DNA of 64,000 bases from Maratus speciosus (taxonomy: Eukaryota > Arthropoda > Arachnida > Araneae > Salticidae): assembly GCA_963932465.1 (NCBI GenBank), contig OZ010787.1, positions 29,578,087 to 29,642,086 of the forward strand, in the 5' to 3' direction. Both the position numbers and the translations under genes were made by a program. Each line of letters starts with the position of its first letter. Positions within the stretch are counted from its first letter, which is position 1. Shown one piece after another: positions 54,711 through 64,000 of this stretch. A model generated the notes under the pieces. The model was not told where the DNA came from. It made no database searches and worked only from the letters and a program-made list of their open reading frames with translations.

Positions 54711-56550
54711 TAGTCAGACTGGATGTAAGAGTGGAAAGAGCCAATGACCTGAAATTTAACGTAAACTAACTCGATCAAAATAAAAAAAATGTAGATCCCG
54801 AAGAAAAAATTATTTAAAAACACGGCGGGAACCTTGTTGCCAGCCCACTTGGTATTCTACAGTTGACATTACATTTTAATGTTATGAAGTTTAACATAAA
54901 TTAACTCAATCAGAAAAATAGTATATAAATTTCGGTAGAAAAAGTTTATTTAAACAAACGGCGGGAACTTAGTTGCCAACCCAGTATATTTTCTTATTTG
55001 TCTTATTTTACGTCAGAATGTGTGGAACATTATGCGATAAAATATTTTTTTTAATTTTTTTAATTTTCAGAAGGAAAAATTAAAGGTTATTTTTTTTCAT
55101 ATGCAGAGTGAATATAATTAAAGTATATGTGTTTAGAGACCAATCATAAAGAAGGCAATGGGCCAAAAAAAAAAACACTATTTTTTATACATAATATATA
55201 GACCACGGGAAATCGATTTATATCAAAAATAGTTTAGATTAAAAAAACAGTTTAGCACCATAGTGCTACAGGCATATTTAGGCGGTTAAATACAATACAC
55301 ATCCCCGCAATATTTTTGTAAATGGGAATTTTAAAATATTAAAAAACAAATACAAATGCTAAAAACATTTCTGTGTTAAAAATTGTCAATTAAATGTTTG
55401 CAAATCACGTAAAACATTCCTTTTTAAAGTTTTTATGTATATCTATATATCACTGCCACAAATCAGCTTGGTGAGCCACTTTTGCCTCTAATGCCTGAAA
55501 TAAAAATTATATTTCCTTTATAGATCGATTCCCCATATTCAAAATAGTATTCGTACGTAATGGTGTTGCGTTTACCACCAGAAGATTTTTTTATTGAACT
55601 CTAGTTACCTATACTTTAATGATGGACGTCCTGCATTTTTAAAGTCCGCCTTCTTCACTTATCAATATTTTCATTTTGAATTTTTTTAAGAGTATGAAAT
55701 TAATAACGTTGTTGTGTATATAAATCATTAAAATTCAGATATAAATCTTGGAATAGAAGTAAATACAGTGTAAAATAATTTCTAAAAGAATTTACTAGAC
55801 TTATCTTCATCCGAAAATATATTGCGCAATCCTCTACTCCCCCTACTTTGATGATGTATTTCAAAATTAAATGATAACGTTAAAAATTTTGCACTGAATA
55901 CATCTTATAATAATTGTTTTAGTAACATAAGCATATTTAAAAAACTATAAAGTATTCATATGTATCACGTATACTATGTTTGTAAACTCATTAACAATGC
56001 AATTGCTGAAATTATTACGATATTTTTCCCCCTTTTCTCAGCAAACATATTTGTCTGTCTTTTTTGAAGTAATGGAACATAATAATAAAAGAAAGTTCCG
56101 CTATTATCATAAATTAATTTCTTCCGGCAAAAGTTCTTGAATAAAAATTAGAAGGGTTTCCTTTAAATAAAACGTTGGGTATCATAATTAAAGTGTTTCC
56201 TATTTAAAAGAAAATATTTTATAAAAAATATAACTTACCAGTTTTAAATAATGATACAATGTTTTCTGGATATATTTTCCGTAAAAAAAATGCGTATTTA
56301 TCCTATTTTATGTCAAGAATTAAAGAAACATTTATGAATAAATAAAAGTGCTTTTTATTTAATTTTTAACTACCAGTAAAGCCGTTCACGACACAGAGTG
56401 AACATGGAACTAGGAAACAAAATATGAATTGACATATCTTCAAAATGTTGAAACTTCAAATTTAACCAGTTCCACGGGTCCAGATTACAGCCGGGAAAAA
56501 CATCCATCGGTAAATTTAAATAGAAATTTATACCTTGTTTAAACGACTTG
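54711..56550. other. AT-rich DNA, few local repeats
   Basis: GGCGGGAAC(C)TTGTTGCCAGCCCA-type phrases occur twice (about 54823 and 54960) and resemble 54492-54520. Otherwise nothing recognised. Confidence 0.4.
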
Positions 56551-56554
56551 TTTA

Positions 56555-57690
56555 CACAGAATTTTTGTTATGGATGAGGCAAAAATTTCTATTTGTTTTA
56601 CCTAAGAGAAGTTTGTTCCGGCGTTAAACAGTCCCTGATCCCATGTAAACAAACAAAAGTATCCAACTTGTCACAAACTGCTCGGTTATTTCTCCCGCAA
56701 ATGGTAAACACTGCACAATGTGTCTCCTACTCTTTATTAATAGCTCCATTGGAGAGAATTAAAAAAAAATGATCATTAACCCTACCCATAGAAAAGTGTA
56801 GTGCTTCGATCAAAGACAATGAGATCCATGAACGTAAATTGGAAAATTCATCCATAAAAAAGAAACTTATTACAATGATTGTTTAATCCTTAATTTAATA
56901 GTGTAACTCAGGAGTTACATGATACTTTTTTGCCATTTGACGCTTTCTATTAGTCTTTTGGTGAACTATTAGGTGTTACATACGTATGATAACATGCGTT
57001 TAAGTTTGTGACGTCTGTTTTTGCTCTGATTTGTTATCACGGACAGTTTATAACATCTTTGTTGATACTGCTTGGAATTCTCTAGCGTTATAAGGTAGTT
57101 ATTATTAATTCTGTAAGCACTGAGTTCACACAGAATTTCTGTTATGAATGAGGCAAAAATTTCTATTTGTTTTACCAAATATAAGTTTATTCCGCGTTAA
57201 TCAGTCCCTGATCTCATGTAAACAAACAAAAGTATCCAACTTGTCACAAACTCCTCGGTTACTTCACCCGCAACTGGTAAACACTACACAATGTTTCTCC
57301 TACTCTTTATTCATAGCTCCATTGGAGAGAATAAAAAATGCTCATTAACCCTACACATAGAAAAGTATAGTGCTTCGATCAAAGACAATGCGATCCATGA
57401 ACGTAAATTGGAAAATCCATCCATAAAAAAGAAACATGATTGTTTAACCCTCAATTAAATAGTGTAACTCAGGAGTTACATGATATTTTTTTGCCATTTG
57501 ACGCTTTCTATTGGTCTTTTGGTGAACTATTAGGTGTTACTTACGAAGGATAACATACGTTTAAGTTTGTGACGTCTTTGTTTGTTCTGATTTGTTATCA
57601 CGGAAAGTTTATAACATCTTAGTTGATACTGCTTGAAATTCTCTATTCTCTCGGTTTTTCTTTAGCGTTATAAGGTAGTTATTATTAATT
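56555..57690. repeat. Tandem duplication, 2 x ~575 bp
   Basis: The blocks 56555-57110 and 57129-57690 align in direct orientation with few differences: CACAGAATTT...GAGGCAAAAATTTC, CAGTCCCTGATC..CATGTAAAC, GTGTAACTCAGGAGTTACAT, GACGCTTTCTATT, AGCGTTATAAGGTAGTTATT. The offset grows from 574 to 580 through small indels. The GTTACTTCACCCGCAACTGG part also resembles 4005-4065 and, inverted, 28375-28455. Confidence 0.85.
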
Positions 57691-57946
57691 CTTCAAACTA
57701 TTAAATACATTATAAAAATTATTATATCACTGAATAGTTGTTATTGTACAGTGTAAACACTTTAAAGTAAGTATATAATTTAAAATTATCATTTATAAAA
57801 TTTTTATCATGTAACTCAGTAGTGACATTAGGACATTATGTCCAACAGAAAAAATAATAAATTATTCACGATTTTTCTAGTGGATACTTAACAAAAATAG
57901 TCTCAAATATAATGTTTCCCGAACAAAATAAAAATTCACGCATTAA

Positions 57947-58460
57947 CGCTTTAGTGCTCAGCTTTGCATGTATGAAAACAACAGTATTTTGAAATTAATA
58001 GGTTTTTTTTATTCGTATATACCTAATTCACACCAGAAAATTAAAATAGCAATATTTGCTTTAATTAATAACAGACATTTTGCATCTAAATAGAAAGAAA
58101 TTAACCATTGAAAATTTTTGGTGTAAACTCAGATTCTCTGAATTACGTAATTTCTAGAACGTATTCTATCATGGGAATTAAATTGTTAAAGGTTAAGTTT
58201 TATAAAGTAAATAATTTTATAAAATAAGGTATTTGGAGACATACTTATTAAAATATTTACTAAATTGCAATATTTCAGCGTAAAACATCCACACGACAGT
58301 AGTCTTTACTTATATTGCAGATGTGCAACCGAAGAAAAAAATGACGTATAATATGAAAAACGTCTCTTTATTTTTTTTCATTATTTTTCCTGTATAATAA
58401 ACCTTTCAGAGAATCATATATAGTTTTTTTGAAACAAAATAAAAAATCGCGCATTTAAAG
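57947..58460. mobile_element. TTAA MITE, family E (514 bp)
   Basis: It is flanked by TTAA (57943-57946 and 58461-58464). It begins CGCTTTAGTGCTCAGC and ends CGCGCATTTAAAG. It aligns along its full length with 37401-37908, so the longer 0.5-kb form is the real unit. Confidence 0.85.
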
Positions 58461-58464
58461 TTAA

Positions 58465-60018
58465 AGGTTTAAGTGAGATGCATTTTTCTCTTTCATTTTC
58501 AGCCTGACTAAGATTATAGTCTCACATAACACAGGTATTTTTTATGGATAAACCAACTAGTGAAACTATTAAAGAAGATTAATAGAAAGCTTCGTCTTTA
58601 AAATTAAGTCATTTTTAGAAGAAAGCATGCATTTTCATACATAAAAGAATCTTTACTTAAACTGCTCGAGACATTTTCCATTAAGGAGTCTAGTACCATT
58701 TAAACTAAGAAATTGCACGTAAATGTGACCCTAATTCGGATTGCAATAACACCCCATATAATTAATTTTTAGATACAAAATTTTAAGCATACATTAGAGA
58801 GATATACTCTAACGGTTAATGTTTTAAAAAGAGTACAGATGCATATAAATATATTTTCCTGTTTAATTTGAATTTTAATATTTTTTTAATAAATGAATTC
58901 ACCTTTTATTCCTTGCGCGGACGATTTCTCATAATTGAATTCTCAAAGTGAGCAACTCTTTTTTTTTTAGCAGAGTTATAATAAATGTTTAAGATGACAT
59001 ACACTGGAAAAAATATATAATGATTTGTTCTAGAGAGAAAAAAATTAAAACTAAAAAACAGGAATTCTGCTTTTTCAGAATTTAGTGTCCCCCCCCCCCC
59101 CCCGATGAAAAAAAGTTATATGTATATAAATATAGATAACGAAAAACATATTTCAATTTTAAGACTTAAAACACAGGCTTTTATTTTATATAAAATGATA
59201 TCATCCGCATCCTCTGGAGAATAACTTATTTGAGTAATTCTCTGAAAACTGGCTGTTTAAAAAAAAATTGTGGATCGATGAAATTGCCTCAAAAACCTCA
59301 AAATTTAGCCTACAAGTACCTTATAACTATATTTATCAAAAAATAATATTAACCAAACTGTATCTCATAGTTCTTCTGATATTTTAATTTCAAAACACTT
59401 CCATTGCTAAAATGTTCAAATAAATGATTGGCACCGGAATTTAAGAACAAATTTATACTTACGGTAATTAAAAGTTTTATGAGTTATTTAATGTGTATCT
59501 TATTGCATTAGATTTTCTTATTTCAGTGTTTAGTCCGTATGTAAATGGAATCAGATTTCCCTCACAATTTAAATCATTCCCTCATATTAAAATTATGAGG
59601 GAATGACGAAATACTTCTGAAAACCATGTTATACATAAGTGATTAGTCTTAGGTATATTTTCAGTTACTAAATATCTTTTGAAACACATTTCTAATAATA
59701 TAACAACATAAAAAGACATTTCATTAGTTTTTATTAAATTTATAATATATTTACTATTATTATAATTATATAATTATTATATAATTATTATAATTATAAT
59801 AATGACGCGTAATAAAAATACTTACAATTGATCAAGTACTTCAAAGCCATATACTAACTATTCAAGAACGTTTTTCAGCAAACAACAAGATGGATACTTC
59901 ACTGTACTCTTGTAAAAACTGTTCTAGACATATATAAAGCACGTGCTGCTTTCTACTAAGTAAATAATGGCAAATTTGTAGTTATGTGAGGGAATGATGA
60001 CAAATGCTAGGGACATCA
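58465..60018. other. AT-rich DNA, nothing recognised
   Basis: A C15 run lies at 59089-59103 and an AT-only palindromic stretch (TATAATTAT repeats) near 59755-59800. Confidence 0.4.
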
Positions 60019-60022
60019 TTAA

Positions 60023-60221
60023 CACTAGAAAGACCGCGAGCAGTCATTCTGACTGCCACCAAATGAATATATCTCGGCACGATCCATAATTTTTTTATAA
60101 AACCAGTTTAAAATGTATGACGAAAAAAACTAGTTAAATGGATAAGTTAATAATTTAAAATAAAAATTCTGGTGTGAAATATTTTTCTAAAATCTGAGTA
60201 AAATCCTCGGTCTTTCTAGTG
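60023..60221. mobile_element. TTAA MITE, family B (inverted)
   Basis: It is flanked by TTAA (60019-60022 and 60222-60225), with ends CACTAGAAAGACCGCG and CGGTCTTTCTAGTG and a subterminal GCAGTCATTCTGACTGC palindrome. Confidence 0.9.
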
Positions 60222-60225
60222 TTAA

Positions 60226-61549
60226 AAAGTGCCCTAATTCATTCATTATATAAAATATAAATATAATTAAACGGCTAAATATGTATTAAAGGTTGTTTAA
60301 TGGATTGAGAAAAAAAAATTATTAATATACGTGCTTCAATGGCAGAGAAAGCATTTTATTTCCTACATATGTGAATGGGGACAAATTGAGGGAGTGGTAT
60401 TTGTATTAAAAATACAATAAATTTATCAAATTTCCATTTCTATAAGCATATAATTACTGTTTATATGTATAACTGATTAATATTGATAGTTCAAATCACT
60501 TTTTATTTTTGTAATTTTAAAAGTATGTCTTCAAGACCTCTGGGACATAAAATTGCCACTTTTCAGAGAATGACTGATTTACGATCCAACATCTACAGTA
60601 AAGTATTCATATGACGTCGCTATAGCTGAGTAATACACAAATCCCCCCCCCCCACACCCTCCAACCAAAAAAGAAAGAAAGAAAGAAAGAAAACGATGTC
60701 ACTCAGAAAACTCGACAAAACAAAATCGGCTATCTAATGATTCATATGGCTTCATTTGTTTGTACTATAGATAATTAAATTAAATATAGTTTATAATAGC
60801 TCCATGTTTTATCAGAAATCATTCATTTACACATTTTCAAAATAGCACGTATTTTAATTACATTTTCACAGTAGTTATGCGAAAATGGAAACACAAAGAT
60901 TACTATTTTCCAACTATTGTTTCTTTACTTTCTACAGAAATGGAGCACTTAAGTTGCCAAAATTAAACAAATAGCGCTAAAATCTACAAAAAATTTAATA
61001 TCTCAAAAATAAATGCAGTTTTCAAACAAATTGCATTAAAAAGTACTTTTTTCCCCAATACGGCTGTATAAAAATCGAAAATGTGCGATGCTTAGAAGTT
61101 AAAAAAATTGCAATAGAGTATTTAACAGTACAATGATACATCTGCATTGTTTTACAGCTGGCTTATACAACGGAACGTTATTTTTTGGTGACGACATTTT
61201 GTTTGTTGTGAGAAAGTAATAGCATATCGGGGGCTAAAACATTAATACAAAAATTTGATTTTTTTAATATAAAAATAGTAATATGTTTTACATTTCTTAC
61301 ATTATGATCATAATAGTTAGTCATTTCGTGCATCTATAAGGTTTATATCCCCATTCAAATTTTCATGAAATTCTATCCAGCCAGTTTTTAGAAATCATGC
61401 GCGCAATGACCGTATTGAGAAAATGGACTTTAATGATAAAATTAAACCTTAATCATATAAAAAGGGCTCAAACTGTTTTGGACATAACGCCCCATCTAAA
61501 GCGAATTTCTACATGCGATTTCTTTTAAAACGTTCATAAATAATTAAAT
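60226..61549. other. AT-rich DNA, nothing recognised
   Basis: It contains a C-run plus (GAAA)n microsatellite at about 60643-60693. No coding signal. Confidence 0.4.
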
Positions 61550-61553
61550 TTCA

Positions 61554-61988
61554 ACCCCTTACACTAGAACGCCCGGAAATTTTAGCCAAGTTTCATAAAA
61601 ATATTTTAAACCAGAATTTTTATTTAAAACTATTTGACTGATTTATTTAACGTAAATCTCAGTTTTTAAAATGTAACTTATTTTGTGAAAGAATTTATGG
61701 TTCTAATTGACATTTAATCATATGGTCGGAGTCGAATCGACTCCTTCCGGGCGTTCTAGTGTTAATCGTCGCGCCCGTGACTGTCACGGGCGGTGTAGGC
61801 TTCTATTCCTTTCTTCAGATTGTTTTATTCCCACCAGTTTTTTTAAAGAATGCAATTGGCTTTATTCTCTCAACATTTTATCTGCCATTTAATGAAGAAA
61901 ATATTTCAACTCGAAGAAAGTGGTGGCAATCAAACAATCTGAATTTTAAAAAAGTATTCGGCACTTTTCAGGCGCGACGATTAAGGGG
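61554..61988. mobile_element. TTAA MITE, family F, hit by family B
   Basis: The outer ends are CCCC-TTAA-TCGTCGCGCC (with an insertion) and GGCGCGACGATTAAGGGG before TTAA 61989-61992. The left outer target is decayed to TCAA. The interior has CCCACCAGTTTTTTTAAAG and GAAAGTGGTGGCAATC. Confidence 0.85.
61562..61761. mobile_element. TTAA MITE, family B, nested in family F
   Basis: Ends are CACTAGAACGCCCGG and CCGGGCGTTCTAGTG; TTAA is intact on the right (61762-61765) and reduced to TTA on the left. It sits in the TTAA that is part of the terminal repeat of the family F element. Confidence 0.85.
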
Positions 61989-62154
61989 TTAATACAAGAA
62001 ATTAATTTTTTTTCTGATTCTTTAAAAGGGACCAGAAGCCTGAAGCCTCATATTTCTTACTATAGCGTAAAAATTAAAAGGAAACTTTTTCGACCATCCT
62101 CTCTTTAAGCATAAAACATTCACTTTGTGCGAATTTTAATACATAAGCTAGAAC

Positions 62155-62575
62155 CTTTAACAACGTTTAAACGCACAAATACGTACAATACTTTTGCACA
62201 AAAATTCACATATGGCCGTTTCGAGGATTCTTGGATCCCCTTCCTCAGTGCGAATAAATAAATAAATAAATTAGATGGGTTGGAAGAACCCCTAGGTTAT
62301 AGCCCCGAGTACTGACTTATGAATTGATTGATGATTGAATTGATTGGTATAATTCGTAGTTTGAATTGATTGGTATACTTCGTAGTTTGGATTGATTGGT
62401 GTACTTCGTATTGATTTGAAGATATTTGAATCCATTTTACTCTCTTTTTTTCGCACAGAGGAAGGGAATCCAAGAATCCTCGAAATGGCCATATGTGAAT
62501 AACCTCTTTAAGTTTTGGCACAATTATTTCGCTACATTTTATAAAAAATGAAAAGAATTCCATTTGAGAAAATAC
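62155..62575. mobile_element. Foldback element with internal ATTGATTGGT minisatellite
   Basis: The inverted arms contain TTCACATATGGCCGTTTCGA with GGATTCTTGGATCCC (62207-62243) and GGGAATCCAAGAATCCTC with GAAATGGCCATATGTGAA (62463-62500). The centre has TGAATTGATTGGTATAATTC-like units of about 28 bp, three to four times (62330-62415). Confidence 0.75.
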
Positions 62576-62579
62576 AGAA

Positions 62580-63333
62580 CTAAATTTTTATGCTGCCCCC
62601 GTAGGGTACAATTTCCAATTAGAAAAGTTTTCCTTATCCATTCCTGAACTAAAAACCGAAAATTCCATCTTGATTTCTGCAGAACTCGCAGAGATACGCC
62701 CGTTTAAATAAATCGTAAGGTTGTAAGGGATTCATCACAAATTGAAATGCATGTAATTGAAGAAACAATGCTAATTTTGGTGATCAGGGAAACATTTAAT
62801 TTATTTTTATTTATTGAGTTAGAATTTAGAATTTTTATTTTTTTGTGATGGTTAAACCTATAATTTGTAAACAAAATCCCATCCTAAAATTTCTCAAAAT
62901 TTTTTTAAGAAAATTAAAATTATTATTATTTTTTTTTAAGTGGAGTAATTTTAAATTGTTATAACTCGAAATATTATTTGTCGAATTTCAAATTTTTCTA
63001 CTTTAATTAAAGAAAAAAAAATATAAGTTTCAATTTTATTTCAGTATTTTTTAAAACATTATTTGAAAAAACTTTAAAATATTTTTTTTTTTTTTTAAAT
63101 GATGTAACTTATATTTAAAAAATCACATTTTCAGAAGTGAGTAATTTTTTTTTTTAATTTGCCGAAACAAAATTAATGTAAAATATTCGAAAAAAGCAAG
63201 TTCTAAGTTTTAACCATTTAACTTTAACCTTTCTTGTCTTATAACAATTTAAAGTCGAGAGATGGGGGAAAATGTCATTCTGTAAAAAAACACATTTAAA
63301 ATGTTGAACAAAGATTGTCTTCTAATAGAATGT
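62580..63333. other. AT-rich DNA, nothing recognised
   Basis: Long T and A runs; no frame of interest. Confidence 0.4.
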
Positions 63334-63337
63334 TTAA

Positions 63338-63537
63338 CCTTCCGTCTACCAGACGGGTCCATTGGACCCGACATGTACATTCAAAATATTTATTCAAACC
63401 AGAAATTTCTTCAAAACAAACTAAATGTATAAATCAGACAATAATAAGTTAAATAAACAAATTAAATAGTTTTAAGTAAAAATTCTGGTGTAGAATGTTT
63501 TTATAAAACTTGAGTAAAATTTCCGGTAGTTCTAGGG
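63338..63537. mobile_element. TTAA MITE, family A (identical to 30874-31073)
   Basis: It is 200 bp between TTAA 63334-63337 and 63538-63541. No difference from the other copy is visible. Confidence 0.95.
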
Positions 63538-63744
63538 TTAAATGCATTTTAAAAGCTTGAAGTTGAGTAACTCCTTCCTGTGGCTTAAACTCCTGATTCA
63601 GTTTAACTTTTGCCATTTCCACCTTCCTATTGTAATGTTTAAATGTCTCAGTTGTTTAAACAAAGCTTTTTCTAACATGACGATTTCGAGTTCTTTCATA
63701 ATTTTAGCCTTCACAACTTGATATTTTTTCGGCCCACCTCGGCC

Positions 63745-64000
63745 ACTTAAAAAAAGGCTTTATTCTGTCGGCCCTGTCCATTTGAAAGTTTGATTTAATT
63801 TTGCTGGATCAGCTCACGTGCCGTACCTGGGCCTGCTGCGGTACCTATTTTCTTTCACGACACTCGGTCCAGTCCTGGCCTTCATTCACTTCGGACCGGT
63901 CCGGAACAGTCCTGGGCCTTTTTTTTTTTTGGAGACTCCAGCCAAATCGTGTCTAGACATTACACTTTCCGGGCTGGGATGGGCTGGGTGTGGGCTCGGA
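63745..64000. other. GC-rich end of the window
   Basis: Composition changes sharply (CGGCCCACCTCGGCC, CGGACCGGTCCGGAACAG, GGGCTGGGATGGGCTGGG), with T11 at about 63919. It may be the start of another element or of a host gene region. No frame can be judged because the window ends. Confidence 0.4.

Noticed and set aside
63745..64000. GC-rich end as CpG island/promoter
   Set aside because: Too short to judge; repeated GGGCTGGG-like words suggest simple repetitive sequence as well.

Overview
The window is AT-rich and shows no gene that I can assign to a host function. It is a dense, nested accumulation of transposable elements typical of an arthropod genome. The clues are a mariner transposase of the DUF4817 type, a Jockey-like non-LTR ORF1 with three zinc knuckles, a Penelope-like fragment, a stowaway-type (plant-type) mariner, and several degraded genes that resemble unnamed protein families I remember mainly from insect and arachnid assemblies. 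I cannot fix the species. Protein families were recognised by eye, without searches.

Layout: 1-373 holds ends of two TTAA-flanked MITEs. 840-5262 is a hAT-type MITE split by a 4.2-kb stowaway-type mariner (870-5101). 6509-7720 is a compound repeat, copied again at 53183-54486. 7944-14106 is a 1-kb-armed palindrome whose loop carries a SWIM-like pseudogene; one arm was hit by a piggyBac element (9725-13022) that is itself hit by MITEs. 14611-18802 is a second transposon with inverted repeats of about 490 bp and a decayed gene of an unnamed family. 19589-20385 holds a hAT MITE and a 145-bp tandem array. 21166-23854 is a TTAA MITE split by a gag-only non-LTR retroelement with a 12-bp target duplication; its ORF1 is the only long reading frame in the window. 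24071-25368 is a DUF4817-type mariner split by a TTAA MITE. 26100-29835 is a cluster of small palindromic MITEs. 31185-32823 is a Tc1-like element. 33171-33524 is an exact 177-bp tandem duplication, followed by a deleted gene remnant (33800-34740). 36765-38166 is a MITE cluster. 38632-41409 is an inverted-repeat element containing a hAT MITE and a tRNA-derived SINE. 42380-43260 is a satellite-like region with a hAT MITE. 46471-47965 holds five TTAA MITEs almost end to end. 48909-50342 is a palindromic element containing another palindrome. 51090-53160 is a mariner split by a hAT MITE and by a Penelope-like insertion. 56555-57690 is a 575-bp tandem duplication. TTAA MITEs recur to the end, where the last 250 bp becomes GC-rich.

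The parts interact only as parasites of one another. The nesting gives a relative chronology: many insertions have exact target duplications, and in several cases the second arm of a palindrome preserves the empty site. The most productive group is a set of at least six TTAA-flanked MITE families, about 25 copies, probably mobilised by piggyBac-type transposases. One family has two copies that are identical by eye, so activity may be recent.
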